From Halorubrum sodomense (GTDB lineage Archaea; Halobacteriota; Halobacteria; Halobacteriales; Haloferacaceae), in the NCBI RefSeq assembly GCF_900111935.1, contig NZ_FOYN01000004.1, positions 1-64,000 of the forward strand: DNA of 64,000 nt, given 5' to 3'. Position numbers and translations under genes: made by a program. Within the stretch, counting starts at the first letter, position 1. Each line of letters opens with the position of its first letter. The notes beneath the pieces were generated by a model. It was not told the origin of the DNA. It searched no databases and saw only the letters and a list, made by a program, of their open reading frames with translations. Below, piece after piece: positions 42,798 to 51,651 of the stretch.

Positions 42798-43829
42798 CTA
42801 CTCGTCGCCGTACGTGTGGAAGTCGACCGCCTGTTCGAGCAGCTCGTCCGGAATTCCCGGGACCTCCTCGTCGCGGACGGGGCCGGCCTCCCGCAGCGCC
42901 TCGGGCGTCCGCGGGAACTCCCGGAGCGCGAAGTGGATCGAGATGCCCGCCTTCGCGCCGTCGGCGAGCGCGATCGGGAGCTGATTGTGGCCCGGCGTCA
43001 CGTCGCCGACCGCGTAGACGCCGTCGACCGACGTCTCGCCGTGGTCGCCGACGTCGACGGTCCCGTCGTCGTTGAGGTCGCAGCCGAGCTCGCGGGCGAG
43101 CCCGTTGTTGTACTCGGAGCCGTACATCGCGAACCCGCCCTTGTACTCGCGGGTCGTCCCGTCCTCGAACTCCAGCGCCTTCAGCCAGCCGTCCTCGCCG
43201 TTCTGGACGCCGGAGACGTCCGCGTGAATCACGTCGATCGGGTGGTCGTCGAGCATCGTGGCGGTGTCGTCGCTCCACTCCGGCTCGTGGCCTCGCGTGA
43301 GGATGTCGACGTCGTCGGTGAAGTTGAGCATGATCCCGGCGACGTGAGCGGTGCTCTCGGCGTGCCCCATCACGTACACCGGCTTGTCGACGAACATGTG
43401 CGCGTCGCAGTGCAGGCAGTAGTGGAGCCCGCGTCCCGTCCGCGGCAGCGGCGGATCGGGGCGCACGTCGTTGAAACCCGTCGCGAGGACGACGGCGTCG
43501 GTCTCGTACACCGCACTGTTCCCCTCTAGCGCGATGCGGTCGTCGTCGTCGCCTGCCCGATTACACGACGCGATCACGTCGCGGTGGAGGTCGCAGCCGT
43601 ACTCTTCTAGCTGTTCCTTCCCGACCCCGAGCAGCTCGTTCCCGCTCGTCTCCTCTCGCGTGCCGATCAGGTTGTGGACCTCCTGCATCATCGCTGCGCG
43701 ACCGCCGCCGCGGTCGACCAAAGCGGTCCGGTGACCTAATCGGGTGCTGTACAAAGCCGCGGTCTGGCCGGCGGGACCGCCGCCCACGACGACCACGTCG
43801 TACGACTCCGTCGGTAAATCCGCTGACAT
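42798..43829 (-). CDS. Thioredoxin-reductase-like flavoprotein
   Basis: A 343-residue NAD(P)/FAD oxidoreductase of the low-molecular-weight thioredoxin reductase class. FAD motif VVVVGGGPAGQTAALYSTRL, redox pair CLHC (HYCLHCDAH, about residue 137), and C-terminal VYAVGDVTPGHNQLPIALADG. It probably reduces thioredoxin or a similar disulfide protein; a thioredoxin gene lies 1.2 kb further on. I start it at the ATG at 43829 (MSADLPTES), since the 22 upstream residues are not conserved-looking. It converges on the M20 gene. Confidence 0.9.
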   Translation of the reverse strand: MSADLPTESYDVVVVGGGPAGQTAALYSTRLGHRTALVDRGGGRAAMMQEVHNLIGTREETSGNELLGVGKEQLEEYGCDLHRDVIASCNRAGDDDDRIALEGNSAVYETDAVVLATGFNDVRPDPPLPRTGRGLHYCLHCDAHMFVDKPVYVMGHAESTAHVAGIMLNFTDDVDILTRGHEPEWSDDTATMLDDHPIDVIHADVSGVQNGEDGWLKALEFEDGTTREYKGGFAMYGSEYNNGLARELGCDLNDDGTVDVGDHGETSVDGVYAVGDVTPGHNQLPIALADGAKAGISIHFALREFPRTPEALREAGPVRDEEVPGIPDELLEQAVDFHTYGDE

Positions 43830-43937
43830 ACGGCTCTCGTCGCGCGGGAGGAACAAAAGCGTGCGTTGTTGCCGAACCGCACAGACGCCGATCAATTATA
43901 ACCGGCCGACGCTTCCGCCGTCCGGTCGCCCGCCCCG

Positions 43938-44315
43938 CTATTCCCGGTACGCGCAGTGGAACCCGGCGGCATGCCGGTAGAACGTCGGGATCACCGTCCC
44001 GCGTAGGTCTGCGTCGGGTTCGTCCGCGAACTCCGCTCCAACCCAGGCGCGGGCGTCGTCGACCGCGGCCGCGACGTGCGGCGGGAGCTCGTAGGCGTCG
44101 GTTGCGGTGAGGTATGCCCGCGTGAACGCGTCCGCGAGGCGGTCGAGGAACCGCTCCGTCGGCTCGAACGCGTCCCGGTCGTCGGTGACCAGTCGGTAGT
44201 AGGTGCGCCGGATCAGTTCTGACCCGTCATCGATTCCGTGGTCGTCGAATGACCCCGTCGTCGTACAGTCGTCGGTCCCGTCGTCTCTGTTCGCGTGGTC
44301 TATGCTCTCGTCCAT
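43938..44315 (-). CDS. Haloarchaeal hypothetical protein
   Basis: A 125-residue acidic, mainly helical protein. The first 35 residues are low-complexity; the rest (ELIRRTYYRLVTDDRDAF... TFYRHAAGFHCAYRE) is a helical bundle with a C-terminal His/Cys motif. No family was recognised. Codon use and composition match the background, so it is probably real. Confidence 0.65.
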   Translation of the reverse strand: MDESIDHANRDDGTDDCTTTGSFDDHGIDDGSELIRRTYYRLVTDDRDAFEPTERFLDRLADAFTRAYLTATDAYELPPHVAAAVDDARAWVGAEFADEPDADLRGTVIPTFYRHAAGFHCAYRE

Positions 44316-44594
44316 ACGAATGAAGACGTGCGGTTACTATAAGTAACCATAACGGGCGTGTGCCTCTGTCGCACACGCGAGCCGATCTCATTCACGAAGC
44401 GTGTCACACACCGCTGGAAAAGCCGTCGTCCCCGCCGTAATCCCGTGATCGATACGAGAAACTCGCTCGCACCGAGAGCGACGTCGGCGAGCCGTCGCAG
44501 TTCACCGCCTCTCAGTCAAAAGAAACCCGGTGAGAACGCGAGGTATTGTCGAGAATTGCTAACTTTTGTGTAGGAGCCGTCCCGAGCCTGAACA

Positions 44595-45017
44595 ATGAGG
44601 CTTCGTGGCCGTCCGACCTCGTTCTGACTCCTACTTCTACTGCTTGGACAGCTATCGGTTCGCGCGCTCGCCGGTGGCACAGCGCTACTCGTGACCCCGT
44701 CCGGCGAACTCGTGGGACCGCCGACCGGACCGCTCGACAACGCACCGATCGAGAACTTTCTCCTTCCCGGTTTCGTGTTGCGTCTGGTGTTCGGTCTGGT
44801 GTCATCGATCGTCTGTTACAAGCTCTACACGCGGCGACGGTGGGCCCGGCCGGGAGCGATCGGCGTCGCGCTGGCGCTCCTCGTCTGGGTGGCCGTCGAG
44901 GTCTCCGTCGGGTTCACCCGACCGACAGTCTCCCTGAACGTTGCGACTGCGATCGGTGTCGCGGGGGCCGCTCTATCCTCGGCAGTTCGTGCCGATCAAT
45001 GGAACGAGAGCGCGTAG
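44595..45017 (+). pseudogene. Small membrane protein gene with early in-frame TGA
   Basis: The frame begins ATG 44595 and hits TGA at 44625-44627 after ten codons. It continues with a hydrophobic helix (LLLLLLGQLSVRALAGGTAL) and two or three further membrane segments (FVLRLVFGLVSSIVCYKLYT; GAIGVALALLVWVAVEVSV) to 45017. Either the gene is inactivated by a nonsense codon, or translation starts again at the GTG at 44691 (108 residues), which would omit the first helix. The segment after the stop looks like a normal haloarchaeal membrane protein of unknown function. Confidence 0.55.
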
Positions 45018-45073
45018 GCCTTTGCGGTCTCTCCGCTGCCGTCCAGCACGGTCGGTCCGGTGACCTCCAGTCC

Positions 45074-45418
45074 TCACTCCAACGCGGCCCGGATCTCGTC
45101 GGCGCCCGTGACGCCGACGAACCGCTCGACCTCCTCGCCGCCGCGGTAGACCGCGACCGTGGGGATCGACCGGACGCCCGCCTCCGCGGCGAGCCCGTTG
45201 TATTCGTCAGTGTCGACGCCGAGGACCGGGGCGTCGATCGTCCCGGACAACTCCTCGAGGATGGGCGTTTGCTGCTTACAGGGGCCGCACCAGTCCGCGA
45301 AGTAGTCGACGACGACCTGATCGTTCTCCGCGATCGCCTCGTCGAACGACTCGGTGCTCTCCACGTCGATGATCCCGCCGACCTGTGCGTCGTCGCTGGA
45401 AGCCGCGTCGGATGACAT
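45074..45418 (-). CDS. trxA: Thioredoxin
   Basis: A 114-residue thioredoxin with a short acidic N-terminal extension. Active site WCGPCK (about residue 43), cis-proline region SIPTVAVYRGG and DTDEYNGLA match the family. It reduces protein disulfides using electrons from a thioredoxin reductase; a suitable flavoprotein is encoded at 42798-43829. Confidence 0.95.
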   Translation of the reverse strand: MSSDAASSDDAQVGGIIDVESTESFDEAIAENDQVVVDYFADWCGPCKQQTPILEELSGTIDAPVLGVDTDEYNGLAAEAGVRSIPTVAVYRGGEEVERFVGVTGADEIRAALE

Positions 45419-45577
45419 ACCCGAACGGAGGGCTCGAAACGGGATATTCTTTCCCGAACCGCGCGGTAAGCGGGTTACCCTCGGCTCACCGCGAGACGCG
45501 CTCGCCCTTCCGTGTCGAATGGTAACGCGGACACATTTTCGCCTCGTCCTTATCCGCTCGTCGGCCGTCTATCGGCC

Positions 45578-47632
45578 ATGCCAGTCGAGTCGAACGCGCC
45601 ATCGGTACCGAGCGACAAGGACGCGATCCTCAGCGCGCCGCGCGAGGAGGGTGCGAACGTGCTGCTGACCGCGAACCGATACGACGACCCCGACCGCGGC
45701 CGTCACGGGGCGATCATCGAGGAGACCTCGGCGTTCCGTTCGGACATCGAGCTGTTCTACGACCTCCACGCGCTCGCGTGGAACGCCGACGAGGGGCACA
45801 CGCTGGACGCCCGCGACGACGCCGTCGAGAGTGACGTCTCGTACGCTTCGAGCAAAGTCCCGGAGATCACTCTCGAGAATCGCTTCGACGAGGAGGGATC
45901 GACCGGGACGCTCACGCAGCGCGTCGTCGCGAGCGTCGACACCTGCGGCCTGCTGATCGAGACCGACGCCGAGTTCGAAACCGTCGCGGAGCGGACGTTC
46001 TACACCGTCGCCGACCTCGGGATCCACGGCCACGATCACGAGGACCCGAACGCGGTCCAGGAGGCGTACGTCACGGAGCGCGACGGCGCGGAGCTGGTGG
46101 TCGCGACCGACGGCGACCGGTGGCTGGCGTTCGCACAGGACCGCGACGGGGATCGCGAGTTTGACGGCCGCCGGATCGGCCACACGGGCGTCGCGGCGGG
46201 GCCGGACCGGAGCGCATGGGCCGATATCTACGAGGGCAACGACGGGTTCGTCGACGATGCCGAGCGCGGCGAAGGGAACCTCGACGCGGGCGTCGGGCTG
46301 TACGTCGGCGAGACGGACGCCGCGTCGTGGCTCACGGGCGTCGGCTTCGGCTACGGCGAAGACGCTGCGGTCGAGCACGCCCTCCGACTCCTCGACCGCG
46401 GCTACGAGTCGGAGCGGGAATCGTTCGCGACGGCGTGGAAGGAGTGGCACGAGACGGTCTCGGACGGCCCGACCGACGACCCCGCGGTCAACGGCCTGTA
46501 CGAGCGGTCGCTGACGGCGATGAAGTGCGCTCAGGACGGCTGTTGCGGGGTCATCGCGGGCGCGTTCAAGCCGAGCGACATGACGTACAAGTTCATCTGG
46601 CCGCGCGATCAGGTGATCATCACCCAGGCGCTGATCGCGGCCGGAGCCGAGCGCGAGGCGCGGCTCGCGCTCCGGTGGTTCGACGAGAACCAGATCACCG
46701 GCGACGTCGTCGACGACCGGGGGATCGACCGGCACGGGACGTGGTGGCAGAACTACTACGTCACCGGCGAGGCCCACTGGCGGGCGCTCCAGCTCGACCA
46801 GGTCGGCGGCCCGATATACGCCCACTGGCTCGTCTGGCGGGAGACGGGCGACGACGACTTGCTGGACGAACACTACAACATGTCACGCCGCGCCGCGGAG
46901 TTCCTCCTCTCGTACGACAACGGCTACGGCTTCCCGAAGAAGCACCAGGACCCGTGGGAGGAAATTTGGGGCCACAGCACGGAGGGCACCGCGGCCGCGA
47001 TCGCGGGGCTGCGCGCCATGAGCGAACTCGCCGACGCGCGCGGCGACGAGGGATTCGCAGATGAGTGCCGCGAGCAGGCGACCGTCTGGGCGGAGAACTT
47101 CGAAAAGTACTGTTTCAAATCCACGCCGTACGGCGACGCCCTCGTCACGGCGGACAGCCCGGAGACGCCGTCCGACCCGTCGGCCGACGCTCGGCCCGAC
47201 GCGGCGGCGTTCATGGCCGTCTGGCCCTGGAACGTCGTCGACGCGGACAGCGATTCCGTCGCCGCGACGCTCGCGGCTGCTGCCGACGAGGCGTGGGTCG
47301 CAGGCGATTCCCCCTGTCTCGGCCGGTACCCCGGGGACCGTTACACTCCGACTGGCACCGTCGAGGACGGCGGCTGGCCGCTCTGTGAGGCGTACGCCGA
47401 TACCGCGCGCTGGCTCGGCGGGAGCGATCCCGACGCGGTCGCGGACCACGTGTTCGAGGACGCCCGCGAGTGGACGACGACCGCCGGGCTCCTGCCCGAG
47501 CGCGTCGACGGAAGCGGCCGGGTCAGGTGGAACTCGAACCTCCAATGGAGTCAGGCGACGTACCTGCTCCTCGTCGAGAACCACGTCCGCGACGAGGCGT
47601 TCGGACTGGCGCCCGACGGTGGAACTGACTGA
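45578..47632 (+). CDS. Glycoside hydrolase family 15 glucoamylase-like enzyme
   Basis: A 684-residue GH15-type (glucoamylase/glucodextranase) enzyme. The N-terminal beta-sandwich (about 20-250) precedes an (alpha/alpha)6 barrel. Segments include FIWPRDQVIITQALIAAGA, DPWEEIWGHSTEGTAAAIAG with the catalytic glutamates, and a C-terminal WNSNLQWSQATYLLLV. It cleaves terminal glucose from alpha-glucans or trehalose-like sugars. No signal peptide is visible, so it acts in the cytoplasm. The ATG at 45578 is preferred over one at 45512. A TrmB-like regulator gene converges on it. Confidence 0.9.
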   Translation: MPVESNAPSVPSDKDAILSAPREEGANVLLTANRYDDPDRGRHGAIIEETSAFRSDIELFYDLHALAWNADEGHTLDARDDAVESDVSYASSKVPEITLENRFDEEGSTGTLTQRVVASVDTCGLLIETDAEFETVAERTFYTVADLGIHGHDHEDPNAVQEAYVTERDGAELVVATDGDRWLAFAQDRDGDREFDGRRIGHTGVAAGPDRSAWADIYEGNDGFVDDAERGEGNLDAGVGLYVGETDAASWLTGVGFGYGEDAAVEHALRLLDRGYESERESFATAWKEWHETVSDGPTDDPAVNGLYERSLTAMKCAQDGCCGVIAGAFKPSDMTYKFIWPRDQVIITQALIAAGAEREARLALRWFDENQITGDVVDDRGIDRHGTWWQNYYVTGEAHWRALQLDQVGGPIYAHWLVWRETGDDDLLDEHYNMSRRAAEFLLSYDNGYGFPKKHQDPWEEIWGHSTEGTAAAIAGLRAMSELADARGDEGFADECREQATVWAENFEKYCFKSTPYGDALVTADSPETPSDPSADARPDAAAFMAVWPWNVVDADSDSVAATLAAAADEAWVAGDSPCLGRYPGDRYTPTGTVEDGGWPLCEAYADTARWLGGSDPDAVADHVFEDAREWTTTAGLLPERVDGSGRVRWNSNLQWSQATYLLLVENHVRDEAFGLAPDGGTD

Positions 47633-47671
47633 GTGATAGCAGGCGTCGGAACGCTCCGAGGAGACCGCGAG

Positions 47672-48097
47672 CTACTCCGGCGCGACGGCGTCGAGCGCCG
47701 CGGAGCGCCATCGATCGATCGCGTGAGCGACGGGGTCCTCGGACCTCTCCTTGTCGACGTAGTACTGGTAGACGTGACCACCCTCGTCGAGCAGCCGGCG
47801 GCCCCGCGTCACGAGACCGGTCTCGCGGAGCCGCTTCAACGAACGGTTCACGTTGCTGCGGTCGCGGTCGAGGCGGTCGCTCAGTTCGCTGGTCGTCGCT
47901 CCCGTGACCTCGACGACGGCGTCGTAGGTGCGAACGTCCTGTTCGCCGAGGTCGAACACCGTCTGGAACACCTCCTCGCGTGTGGGATTTTTCACCGAAA
48001 GCGCGCTCTCGTCGGCTCTCGTTCCCCGGTGGCTGACTCCGCGCTCGGCCCGCGCATCCGACGAGACGTCCGTCGACAAGTCCGTTCGACTACTCAT
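47672..48097 (-). CDS. TrmB-like HTH regulator
   Basis: A 141-residue protein. After a disordered N-terminus, NPTREEVFQTVFDLGEQDVR leads into YDAVVEVTGATTSELSDRLD and RDRSNVNRSLKRLRETGLVT, a winged helix of the TrmB type, followed by a wing and RWRSAALDAVAPE. It overlaps the upstream HxlR gene by eight bases, so both are co-expressed. It may control the convergent glucoamylase gene or the pair itself. Confidence 0.82.
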   Translation of the reverse strand: MSSRTDLSTDVSSDARAERGVSHRGTRADESALSVKNPTREEVFQTVFDLGEQDVRTYDAVVEVTGATTSELSDRLDRDRSNVNRSLKRLRETGLVTRGRRLLDEGGHVYQYYVDKERSEDPVAHAIDRWRSAALDAVAPE

Positions 48098-48518
48098 CGT
48101 CCGGCACCTCCCCGCCGGCGCGACCCGGAAGACGCGGGCCGGTCGGCTTCTGCGTCCCCTCGACTCCGTCGACGGACAGGTGTTCCCGACCCCACCTGAG
48201 CATCGGATCGAGGACCGCCTCTAATTCTCGCCCCTGCTGAGTTAGCGTGTACTTGACTCGGACCGGCTTCTCGCTCACCACCTCGCGGTCGACGAGCCCC
48301 TCCGCTTCGAGCGTCGAGAGGCTGTCCGAGAGCATCTTGTTCGACACGTCGTCGATGGCCGCGCCGAGTTCGCTGAACGTGTGCTCTCCGTTCAGTAACT
48401 GCGTGAGGATGATCGGGTGCCACTTGTGGCCCAGCACGTCTGCGACCTCGATGAGGAGGCGCTGCGTGCGCTCGTGCGAGCCGTCGAGTCGGGACAGCGG
48501 GATCGGTTCGGTGCTCAT
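48090..48518 (-). CDS. HxlR-family regulator
   Basis: A 142-residue HxlR-type winged-helix dimer. Diagnostic text: GHKWHPIILTQLLNGEHTFS, ELGAAIDDVSNKMLSDSLSTLEAEGLVDREV, and VKYTLTQQGRELEAVLDPML. There are no cysteines, so it is probably not thiol-sensing, unlike the HxlR protein at 60382-60726. The C-terminal tail is Gly/Arg/Pro-rich and probably disordered. Confidence 0.9.
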   Translation of the reverse strand: MSTEPIPLSRLDGSHERTQRLLIEVADVLGHKWHPIILTQLLNGEHTFSELGAAIDDVSNKMLSDSLSTLEAEGLVDREVVSEKPVRVKYTLTQQGRELEAVLDPMLRWGREHLSVDGVEGTQKPTGPRLPGRAGGEVPDDE

Positions 48519-48615
48519 ACACTATGCGTCACGCGCCGCCGGTATGATCACCCACGCTACGTGTCTCGGGCGAGGGATACCGAGACACGTAGGTACCCGG
48601 TTCGGTCCGCGGCCC

Positions 48616-51036
48616 TCACTCGTCGTCGACGAACGACGAGACGAGCGCGTGCTCCGCCGCCCGGAGGTGTTGATGGAGCGTCGCCGAGGCGATATCGAGG
48701 CTCTCGGCGATCTCCTCGGCAGTGTGGTCGCGAGGCCAGTCGTAGTACCCCTTCTCGTAGGCCGTCTCCAAGACCGACCGTTGCCTGTCGGTGAGCCCCG
48801 CCGCGCCGTCCGTCGGAACAGGGAGGTCCGCCCCGCGGGTCGGGGTCTGGCGCTTGGCGACCAGCTCGACGTCGTCCCAGTACTCCGAGAGCGCGTCGAG
48901 CACGCGCGTGATGTCTTCGTCGTTCGGAACCTCGGCGATCAGCCTCGTGTCGCCGTCGCTCGCGTGGAGCGACACCAGTCCGAACCCGGCCTCGGCGAGC
49001 AGCCCCGGGGGCGCGCCCGCGACCGTGATTTCGACGGTACACGTCTCGCCGCGACATTCGACGAGTCGACACTCGCGAATTTCGGGGTACTCGTCGAGGA
49101 AGGCTCGGATCTCGTCGAAGTCCCCGTGCGTAATCCGCGTCTCGTACGCGTGCGTGTCGTCGCCGTCGGCGACGCTCCCGAGGTGATCACACCGGCAGTC
49201 GAACGCCGCGGAGAGGTCGCCAAGCGGGCTCGCGAAGGAGAACTCCAACTCGACCGCGTCGCTCTCGATCAGCGTGTTCCGGCGTTGGTCGGCGATGATC
49301 GCGAACCCAAGCGTCTCTCCGAGCAATTCGAGCCCGCTCTGTGTCGTCTCGGCGAACCCGCTCTCCTCGGTCCCGGCCACGGCGAGCACGCCGAACCGCT
49401 GTCGGCCGCAGGCCACGGGGACTGCGGCGGCGATAGGATCGGCTTCAGCGTCTGTATCGGTATCGTTCTCGGATTCGAACCGTCGCCGCTGGACGACCGC
49501 GGCGTCCAGTTCGTTGGCTTGCCGAACCAGTTGCCGCGCGAACGGCGACGTGAGGAACGACTCCGCGTCGGTCTCGCTGAACGGGTCCGTCGCGACCGCG
49601 CTAGAATCGATCGTCACGGCGTCGGCGTCGCCTCCCGTCCCGACGGTCGCGATCCACGCAGCGTCGTACAGCGACGAGTCGGCGAGTTCGTCACAGACTG
49701 ACTGTCTGACCGCCGCGCCGCTCGTCGTCCGCAGCACCGACCGAATCACTTCGGTGACGAGGGTGTTGAACCGGTCGGCCGCCGCCAGCTCCTCCTGGCG
49801 ACGCTCCAGTTCCTCCTGCCGAGACCGGAGCCGCTCGTCGCGCTCGGCGCGGGTCAACGCCGAGCGGACGACGCCGGCGAACAGTTCGATCAGCCGAATG
49901 TCCTCCTCCGTCAGCGGTGCCTCGCGGTCGAAGACGCTCAACACCCCGAAATCGCCGAGCGGAACGTGGACCTCGGCCCGACACGGGTCGTCGGTGTACG
50001 CGTCGTTCGCGCTCGACTCGTTCTGGACCGTCTCCTCGCTTCGGTAGGCCGCACCGGCGTTCGACGACTTGAGGTCGTACGCGACCGCCTCTCGGACGAG
50101 CGCTGCGGCCGCGTCCGACGTCGCAGTCCGCACCAGCTCATTCGCATCGGGGTCGTACAGTCGAACGCAGGCGAGCTCGTGGCCCAAGGCGTCGACGACG
50201 GTCCGGATCGCGATTCGGCTTACATCATCACGGTCGGCGGCGGCGAGGAGCTCGCGGCTCGCCTCGGTTACCCCGGTAAGGCGCCGTTCCCGCCGACGCT
50301 CTTCGCTCACGTCGCGGGCGACGCAGACGAACTCGCCGCCTTCGAGGCCGGTCACCGACGCTCGAACGGGCAGGTCGTCGCCGTCCGTTCGGGAGATCGT
50401 CAGTTCGCCGCGCCACTCTCCCGAGTCGAGGACCGTCGGTCGACAGTCGAGTTCGAATCGGTCCGGGGTCGCGTACAGCTCGCCCCAGCTCGCGCCGGCG
50501 ATCGCGTCCGGGTCGTCGTACCCGAACAGCGAGGCGTACGCGGCGTTCGCGTGGACGACGACGCCGTCCGCGTCGAGCACGGCGATCCCGTCGTCGGCCG
50601 CGGCCATCGCCGCCGATCGGCGGCGCAGTTCGCGCTCGTGCTCCGTCCGCGCCGATGCGTCCCGCACGATCGCGAGTATCCGATTGGCCCCTCCGAACTG
50701 GACGGTCGTCGCGGTGACATCGACGGGAACGACCTCGCCGCCCCGCGTGTGACACGACAGCTCTGCGGTGAACCCGCTCCCCCTGTCGCGAACACGCTCG
50801 ACGAACGACTCGAAGACATCGTAGTCGTGCGGGTGGATATCCGGTGGGCCGAGCGAGAGGAGGCGCTCTCGATCGTACCCGAGCAGCTCGCACGCCTGGT
50901 CGTTACACCGCAGGATGCGGTTCGCCTCTGGGTCGATGACGAGGACCGCATCGGGGGTGTGCTCGAACAGCCGTTCGAAGATCGTCGACTCCGGGTCGTC
51001 GCCCGTCACAGAACCGGATTCGGGCACATCGCTCAT
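48616..51036 (-). CDS. Bacterio-opsin-activator-like PAS/GAF regulator
   Basis: An 806-residue sensor-regulator. Two PAS domains (about 20-130, FERLFEHTPDAVLVIDP; 135-250, DDGIAVLDADGVVVHANAAY) precede two GAF domains (about 265-400 and 440-590). Then comes the Bat-type region (LEFSFASPLGDLSAAF...) and a C-terminal HTH (LTDRQRSVLETAYEKGYYDW, then HTAEEIAESLDIASATLHQHL). The family regulates opsin and energy genes in response to oxygen or light, but targets vary; no bacterio-opsin gene is present here. No transmembrane segment. Confidence 0.92.
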   Translation of the reverse strand: MSDVPESGSVTGDDPESTIFERLFEHTPDAVLVIDPEANRILRCNDQACELLGYDRERLLSLGPPDIHPHDYDVFESFVERVRDRGSGFTAELSCHTRGGEVVPVDVTATTVQFGGANRILAIVRDASARTEHERELRRRSAAMAAADDGIAVLDADGVVVHANAAYASLFGYDDPDAIAGASWGELYATPDRFELDCRPTVLDSGEWRGELTISRTDGDDLPVRASVTGLEGGEFVCVARDVSEERRRERRLTGVTEASRELLAAADRDDVSRIAIRTVVDALGHELACVRLYDPDANELVRTATSDAAAALVREAVAYDLKSSNAGAAYRSEETVQNESSANDAYTDDPCRAEVHVPLGDFGVLSVFDREAPLTEEDIRLIELFAGVVRSALTRAERDERLRSRQEELERRQEELAAADRFNTLVTEVIRSVLRTTSGAAVRQSVCDELADSSLYDAAWIATVGTGGDADAVTIDSSAVATDPFSETDAESFLTSPFARQLVRQANELDAAVVQRRRFESENDTDTDAEADPIAAAVPVACGRQRFGVLAVAGTEESGFAETTQSGLELLGETLGFAIIADQRRNTLIESDAVELEFSFASPLGDLSAAFDCRCDHLGSVADGDDTHAYETRITHGDFDEIRAFLDEYPEIRECRLVECRGETCTVEITVAGAPPGLLAEAGFGLVSLHASDGDTRLIAEVPNDEDITRVLDALSEYWDDVELVAKRQTPTRGADLPVPTDGAAGLTDRQRSVLETAYEKGYYDWPRDHTAEEIAESLDIASATLHQHLRAAEHALVSSFVDDE

Positions 51037-51167
51037 GACGCCAGGCGAAGCGGGGAGTGTCCGTCGTTCATTCGGTGTGCCTCTCGACTAGTTCGTTCGG
51101 TACGCACGCTTAAGAAACCAATCGCGGAGTGGGGAATCAGACCAATTCGGCCTCGCCCGCGCACTCG

Positions 51168-51533
51168 TCAGGACATCGTGAGCAGTTCATAGCCGTCGGC
51201 GACGAGGGCCGCGACGTCCGGACCGTGCTCTTCGCCGGCCGTTCCGAGAAGCGGGATTCCTTCCCTTCGACAGCCCGCGGTCGCGTCGAACGCGGCCGCG
51301 CAGAAGGCGCAGGCGGCGACCTCGACCCCGCCGCCCACGGCCCGGTCGAGCCCGTCGCGGAGCGGGTGGTCGGCCCGCGTCGCCAGCTCTTCCGGCCATC
51401 GGGTCGCCTCCCCGTCGAGAAACACCCGTACGTCGTGGCCGCCGTCGGCGAGCCGGAGCGCGTACTCAACCCCGTTGAGCGCGCTCCCGGTCCTGTCCGG
51501 GCCCGCGCTGAGCAACACCGCGTACTTTCCCAT
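51168..51533 (-). CDS. DsrE-family protein, second copy
   Basis: A 121-residue DsrE-like protein: YAVLLSAGPDRTGSALNGVE, VRVFLDGEATRWPEEL, cysteine pair CAFCAAAFD plus one further cysteine (TAGCRRE), and ALVADGYELLTMS. It is a distant paralog of the protein at 36816-37181, sharing length and the CxFC-x3-F motif. Sulfur transfer or redox signalling is likely by family. Confidence 0.85.
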   Translation of the reverse strand: MGKYAVLLSAGPDRTGSALNGVEYALRLADGGHDVRVFLDGEATRWPEELATRADHPLRDGLDRAVGGGVEVAACAFCAAAFDATAGCRREGIPLLGTAGEEHGPDVAALVADGYELLTMS

Positions 51534-51651
51534 ACGGACTGGCGGTGGGAGCCGATATAAACGCTATCGGGGGACCCGGTTACGTCGTTACTCTGCGGTT
51601 ACCGGACAGAAGCGCCGACTGGAACTGGGCATTCGGATAACCGATTACCGG

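Noticed and set aside
45569-46873. 434-codon minus-strand frame opposite the glucoamylase
   Set aside because: Shadow frame with no domain; the plus strand has an intact GH15 enzyme.
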